Below, piece by piece: positions 61,613-64,000 of a stretch of DNA of 64,000 nt. The DNA is from Coriobacteriia bacterium (GTDB taxonomy: Bacteria; Actinomycetota; Coriobacteriia; Anaerosomatales; Anaerosomataceae). The position numbers and the translations under genes were made by a program. The notes beneath the pieces are model-generated. The model worked only from the letters and a program-made list of their open reading frames with translations. It searched no databases and was not told where the DNA came from. Location of the stretch: contig JAFGVD010000014.1 in the NCBI GenBank assembly GCA_016938135.1, forward strand, positions 1 through 64,000, given 5' to 3'. Position 1 is the first letter of the stretch; each line of letters begins with the position of its first letter.

Positions 61613-62170
61613 TCAGCGCGCAGGGACCCAGTCTCCAGAAGCCAGGTCAAGCTTGTAGTCGAGTAGGTTGAGGTCTCCTGTGTCACTTGAGAATCCCACA
61701 CTCATGTCCGTGTTGCTGACGACGCTGACCGACGTCACAAAGCCTCCAGGGTTATCTGCATCGATGATTCCAACATCGTCCACGACTGCCTGCATGAACT
61801 GGGTCCGCATGTCGCCCGGCATCAGCTTGGCGTTCTCCGTGACCTCTTGAAGGCTGCTTTCGGTACTCCACTCCGTCCCGTCAATAGCAGCGGTCACATC
61901 ACCGTCGGGCACCGGAGCTACCCAGCTGCGGATCCAGAACCGTGGGTTGTCATCGGACTGGGCGGTGATGATCCACTGAGCCTCGGCGGCTTCCGCCTCT
62001 CTGGCCGAGAATCCCGGATGCATCGCCTCAAATGCTGCCATGGCCTGGGTCTGATTCGGGCCCTCGGGCTCCGGCGCCTCAACCGACTCCTGAGTCTGCA
62101 AGCAGCCCACAAGGGCGACCGCAGCAAGTAAGGCGGCACATAACAGCAAGATACGACGTAGTGTAGTCAC
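61613..62170 (-). CDS. lipoprotein, function unknown
   Basis: A 185-residue protein with a lipoprotein signal (LLLCAALLAAVALVGC; lipid-bearing Cys near residue 23). An acidic linker (EAPEPEGPNQTQAMAAFEAM) and a beta-rich C-terminal domain (FVTSVSVVSNTDMSVGFSSD) follow. The family is not recognised. A weak hairpin lies about 30 bases past the stop codon. Confidence 0.75.
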   Translation of the reverse strand: MTTLRRILLLCAALLAAVALVGCLQTQESVEAPEPEGPNQTQAMAAFEAMHPGFSAREAEAAEAQWIITAQSDDNPRFWIRSWVAPVPDGDVTAAIDGTEWSTESSLQEVTENAKLMPGDMRTQFMQAVVDDVGIIDADNPGGFVTSVSVVSNTDMSVGFSSDTGDLNLLDYKLDLASGDWVPAR

Positions 62171-62276
62171 GAGGCCCCCTCACAGACGACATAGTCACAG
62201 TCGCATCGTATCTCGACATCACCTGTATCGCATCTACTTGCTTTCACGCATCGCTTGATGATCGAGCGCCGTGAGG

Positions 62277-62405
62277 TTAGTGGGGATGGGGTTCTCGCAG
62301 AGCAACCGCGAATAACCCGGCCACGTTATCGATGAGCGCCTGCGTGTTCGAGACTTTCGGCGAGGCCTTAAGCGAACAGTTAAGAGCCAGAGCCTTGAGC
62401 ATCAT
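62277..62405 (-). pseudogene. truncated flavodoxin / FMN-reductase-like gene remnant
   Basis: A 42-codon frame beginning MMLKALALNCSLKASPKVSNTQ, the FMN-phosphate-binding start of NADPH-dependent FMN reductase/flavodoxin-like proteins (normally about 170-200 residues). It has a good ribosome-binding site (GGAAGGAG). After about residue 34 the sequence loses the family pattern and stops (TAA). I read it as a broken gene left behind the DUF2177 gene. Confidence 0.6.
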
Positions 62406-62438
62406 GACGTCTCCTTCCTCGGCCACGCGCCCTCTTGA

Positions 62439-62846
62439 TTACTTGAGCCAGTTCGCGACAAGATAACCCGCCGCTGAGACGACACCGGTGAGAATCCCGC
62501 CCCAGATGATATCGACGACGGTCACGATCACGGGCCAGTCCCTGAGGGTTGAGAGATTCGTGATGTCATAGGTGCCGTAGGCCGCTACCCCGAGCAGCGC
62601 GCCAAAGCCGACAGCCTGTAACAGCGATTCCTTGTCGACCGCCGGCATCACGACGATGATCAACGCGACCAACACGTAGAGCAGATAGAACGCCAGGGCC
62701 ACAAGCAGATCAGGGCTCTCGCGCATAAGATGGCCGAGGTTCTTCTTATAGAAACGGTCGGACATCGTAAGCAGCCACATGGTGTCGATGCCAAGAAACA
62801 CCACGAGCGTGATCGCATAAAGGGCGAACTGTTTCCCAAGTGACAT
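62439..62846 (-). CDS. DUF2177 family membrane protein
   Basis: A 135-residue protein with four membrane helices and the family features VVFLGIDTMWLLTMSDRFYKKNLGHLM, GFGALLGVAAYGTYDITNLSTLRDWP and DIIWGGILTG. The function is unknown. It is divergent from the MarR regulator, so the MarR operator may control it too. Confidence 0.88.
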   Translation of the reverse strand: MSLGKQFALYAITLVVFLGIDTMWLLTMSDRFYKKNLGHLMRESPDLLVALAFYLLYVLVALIIVVMPAVDKESLLQAVGFGALLGVAAYGTYDITNLSTLRDWPVIVTVVDIIWGGILTGVVSAAGYLVANWLK

Positions 62847-62942
62847 GGTTACTCCTTGCAGCGGTCTGTCCTGTGGAGTCGATACCCTTTCTCAGAAGAC
62901 CTCCCCCACAAAAGGTTGCGTGGCCACATAACGCGGAGTATA

Positions 62943-62970
62943 TTAGCTAGCTAACTGTTAGTAACCTAAC
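62943..62970. promoter_or_regulatory. putative MarR operator
   Basis: Two adjacent palindromes, TTAGCTAGCTAA (62943-62954) and GTTAG-TAAC-CTAAC (62957-62970), lie in the divergent space 37-64 bases before the MarR ATG. AT-rich palindromes in this position are typical of MarR autoregulation. Confidence 0.6.
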
Positions 62971-63006
62971 TAACATCCTGCTGACACGGACCATCGGAGG
63001 AAACCC

Positions 63007-63492
63007 ATGCACCACATGCCGCATGACGCGGGCTTCGCCGCGCCTGAAGGTGTGGGCCTCGACGCGTTCGGCGTCTTCATGGAGTTCAAGAACACGATGC
63101 TTCTTCAGCGTCGCTTCATGCAAAAGCTGCTGGCAGACGAGGAGACCCACCCCGCCCAGGCTGCCTGCCTGCACATACTTGCTCACAAAGACGGGCTCAG
63201 CCAAAGCGAACTGGCCGAGAAGCTACACGTATCTCGACCCACCGCCACCACCATGCTGCAGAAGATGGAAGCCTCGGGCGTCATCGAACGGCGCCCTGAC
63301 CAGCAAGACCAGCGCCTCATCCGGATATACCTCACTCAGAGCGGCAAGAGCCTCGTCACCCGGCTCGAAGCGGTGTTCGCGCAGCTCATCCGCGCAGGCG
63401 TGGGTTCTATGACTGAAAAAGACCGCACAGAACTCCGGCGCTTGCTCGACATATTGAACCAGAACCTCACTCTCGCGATCGACGAAGCGTGA
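63007..63492 (+). CDS. MarR-family transcriptional regulator
   Basis: A 161-residue winged-helix regulator. The recognition region is LSQSELAEKLHVSRPTATTMLQKMEASGVIERRPDQQDQRLIRIYLT (shown in part here, residues about 65-112), with the wing residues DQRLIRI. It sits just upstream of an ABC exporter, so it probably represses that efflux operon and itself. GGAGGAAA precedes the ATG. Confidence 0.9.
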   Translation: MHHMPHDAGFAAPEGVGLDAFGVFMEFKNTMLLQRRFMQKLLADEETHPAQAACLHILAHKDGLSQSELAEKLHVSRPTATTMLQKMEASGVIERRPDQQDQRLIRIYLTQSGKSLVTRLEAVFAQLIRAGVGSMTEKDRTELRRLLDILNQNLTLAIDEA

Positions 63493-63538
63493 GACACATG
63501 TCCCACCCGCCCCTGAATCCTAGAAAGCGATACAAACG

Positions 63539-64000
63539 ATGATCAAGCTCATGCGCTTCCTGAAACCCTACTGGAAGCAGATCCTCCTGGTGATGGCACT
63601 CCTGCTCGTACAAGCCATCACCAACCTCTACCTGCCCGACCTGAACGCCGACATCATCAACAACGGTGTGGTCAAAGGCGACATCGACTACATCCTACGC
63701 ACGGGCGGCCTCATGCTGGCCGTCACGCTGTTGCTGGGAGTCGTGTCCATCATCTCCGTGTATTGGGGATCGAAGACCGCGATGGCGTTCGGCCGAGACG
63801 TGCGGCACGCGGTCTTCCGCCGGGTGCAACGCTTCTCCCTGGCCGAACTGAACATCTTCGGCGCGCCTTCGCTGATCACCCGTAACACCAACGACGTGCA
63901 ACAGGTCCAGCAGGTAACCGTGCTCGCGCTCAACGTGATGATCACCGCGCCGTTCATGGCGATAGGCGGCATCATCATGGCGCTGCGCCAGGACGTACCC
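63539..64000 (+). CDS. ABC exporter, membrane-domain part (cut by window end)
   Basis: The first 154 residues of an MdlB/MsbA-type half-transporter. They begin with MIKLMRFLKPYWKQILLVMA, followed by DLNADIINNGVVKGDIDYI, GRDVRHAVFRRVQRFSLAEL and SLITRNTNDVQQVQ, the usual ABC_membrane signature. The ATP-binding domain is beyond the window. It lies 46 bases after the MarR gene, in the same operon, consistent with drug or lipid efflux. Confidence 0.9.
   Translation, partial: MIKLMRFLKPYWKQILLVMALLLVQAITNLYLPDLNADIINNGVVKGDIDYILRTGGLMLAVTLLLGVVSIISVYWGSKTAMAFGRDVRHAVFRRVQRFSLAELNIFGAPSLITRNTNDVQQVQQVTVLALNVMITAPFMAIGGIIMALRQDVP

Noticed and set aside
1-64000. CRISPR arrays, insertion sequences, prophage or rRNA
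   Set aside because: No spaced direct repeats, transposase, integrase, phage structural genes or rRNA sequence were seen anywhere in the window.

Overview
The window is high-GC bacterial DNA with closely packed genes, many of them overlapping by 1 to 8 bases. The gene content suggests an anaerobic, high-GC Gram-positive of the Actinobacteria/Coriobacteriia type (inference). It has a giant multihaem c-type cytochrome with a CcsA-type haem-handling protein, a tungsten-type aldehyde:ferredoxin oxidoreductase next to an iron alcohol dehydrogenase, a double-cubane (HgdB/BadF-type) reductase pair, a two-gene SmsCB iron-sulfur system, cell-wall-binding repeats, and selenocysteine use.

Layout. 1-2.3 kb: the start of an FG-GAP repeat protein, tRNA-Ser(CGA), an IDDTD-motif (TiaS-like) protein and a DUF454 protein. 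2.3-6.9 kb: a CcsA-type operon, then a seleno/arsenosugar-type locus with the radical SAM protein ArsS, a fused pair of sugar-transferase domains and a peroxiredoxin. Both ArsS and the peroxiredoxin are best read as selenoproteins with in-frame UGA. 7-10.7 kb: a split permease and a BASS/ACR3-type transporter that face each other under two copies of the same operator, then a GDT1-type transporter. 10.8-15 kb: the multihaem cytochrome. 15-22 kb: signalling genes (REC-GGDEF, a PAS histidine kinase), membrane proteins, DUF2207, tadA, tRNA-Ser(GGA) and tRNA-Ser(TGA). 22.3-26 kb: the aldehyde oxidoreductase operon. 26-30 kb: tRNA-Ser(GCT), tRNA-Arg, a SIMPL lipoprotein, an SDR enzyme and a PEGA/beta-propeller protein. 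30-36 kb: a fused glucose-6-phosphate / 6-phosphogluconate dehydrogenase, a solute-sensing histidine kinase and seryl-tRNA synthetase. 36.6-40 kb: an accessory-looking stretch with VapBC, Nudix, HNH and PP-loop-like genes. 40-51 kb: a kinase, methyltransferase, ApgM, PHP protein, the double-cubane reductase pair, PheA, a diguanylate cyclase and LarB-LarC. 51-59 kb: a MutY-like glycosylase, a cell-wall-binding secreted protein, SufC-SufBD, a DUF11 surface protein and a NapA/Kef antiporter. 59-64 kb: small Cys-rich proteins, a HemW/HutW-like radical SAM protein, a lipoprotein, DUF2177, a truncated flavodoxin remnant, and a MarR regulator followed by an ABC exporter cut by the window end.

The most notable observations are two consecutive selenoprotein genes with SECIS-like hairpins, a shared ATACCC-N4-GGGTAT operator over two transporter units, and a Zwf-Gnd fusion. 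A recurring promoter layout (-10 box exactly 6 nt before the ATG, no ribosome-binding site) points to leaderless translation of at least five genes. All four tRNA-Ser isoacceptors and SerS lie within 36 kb, and a MutY-like glycosylase lacks the iron-sulfur cysteines. There are no CRISPR arrays, insertion sequences or rRNA genes in the window.
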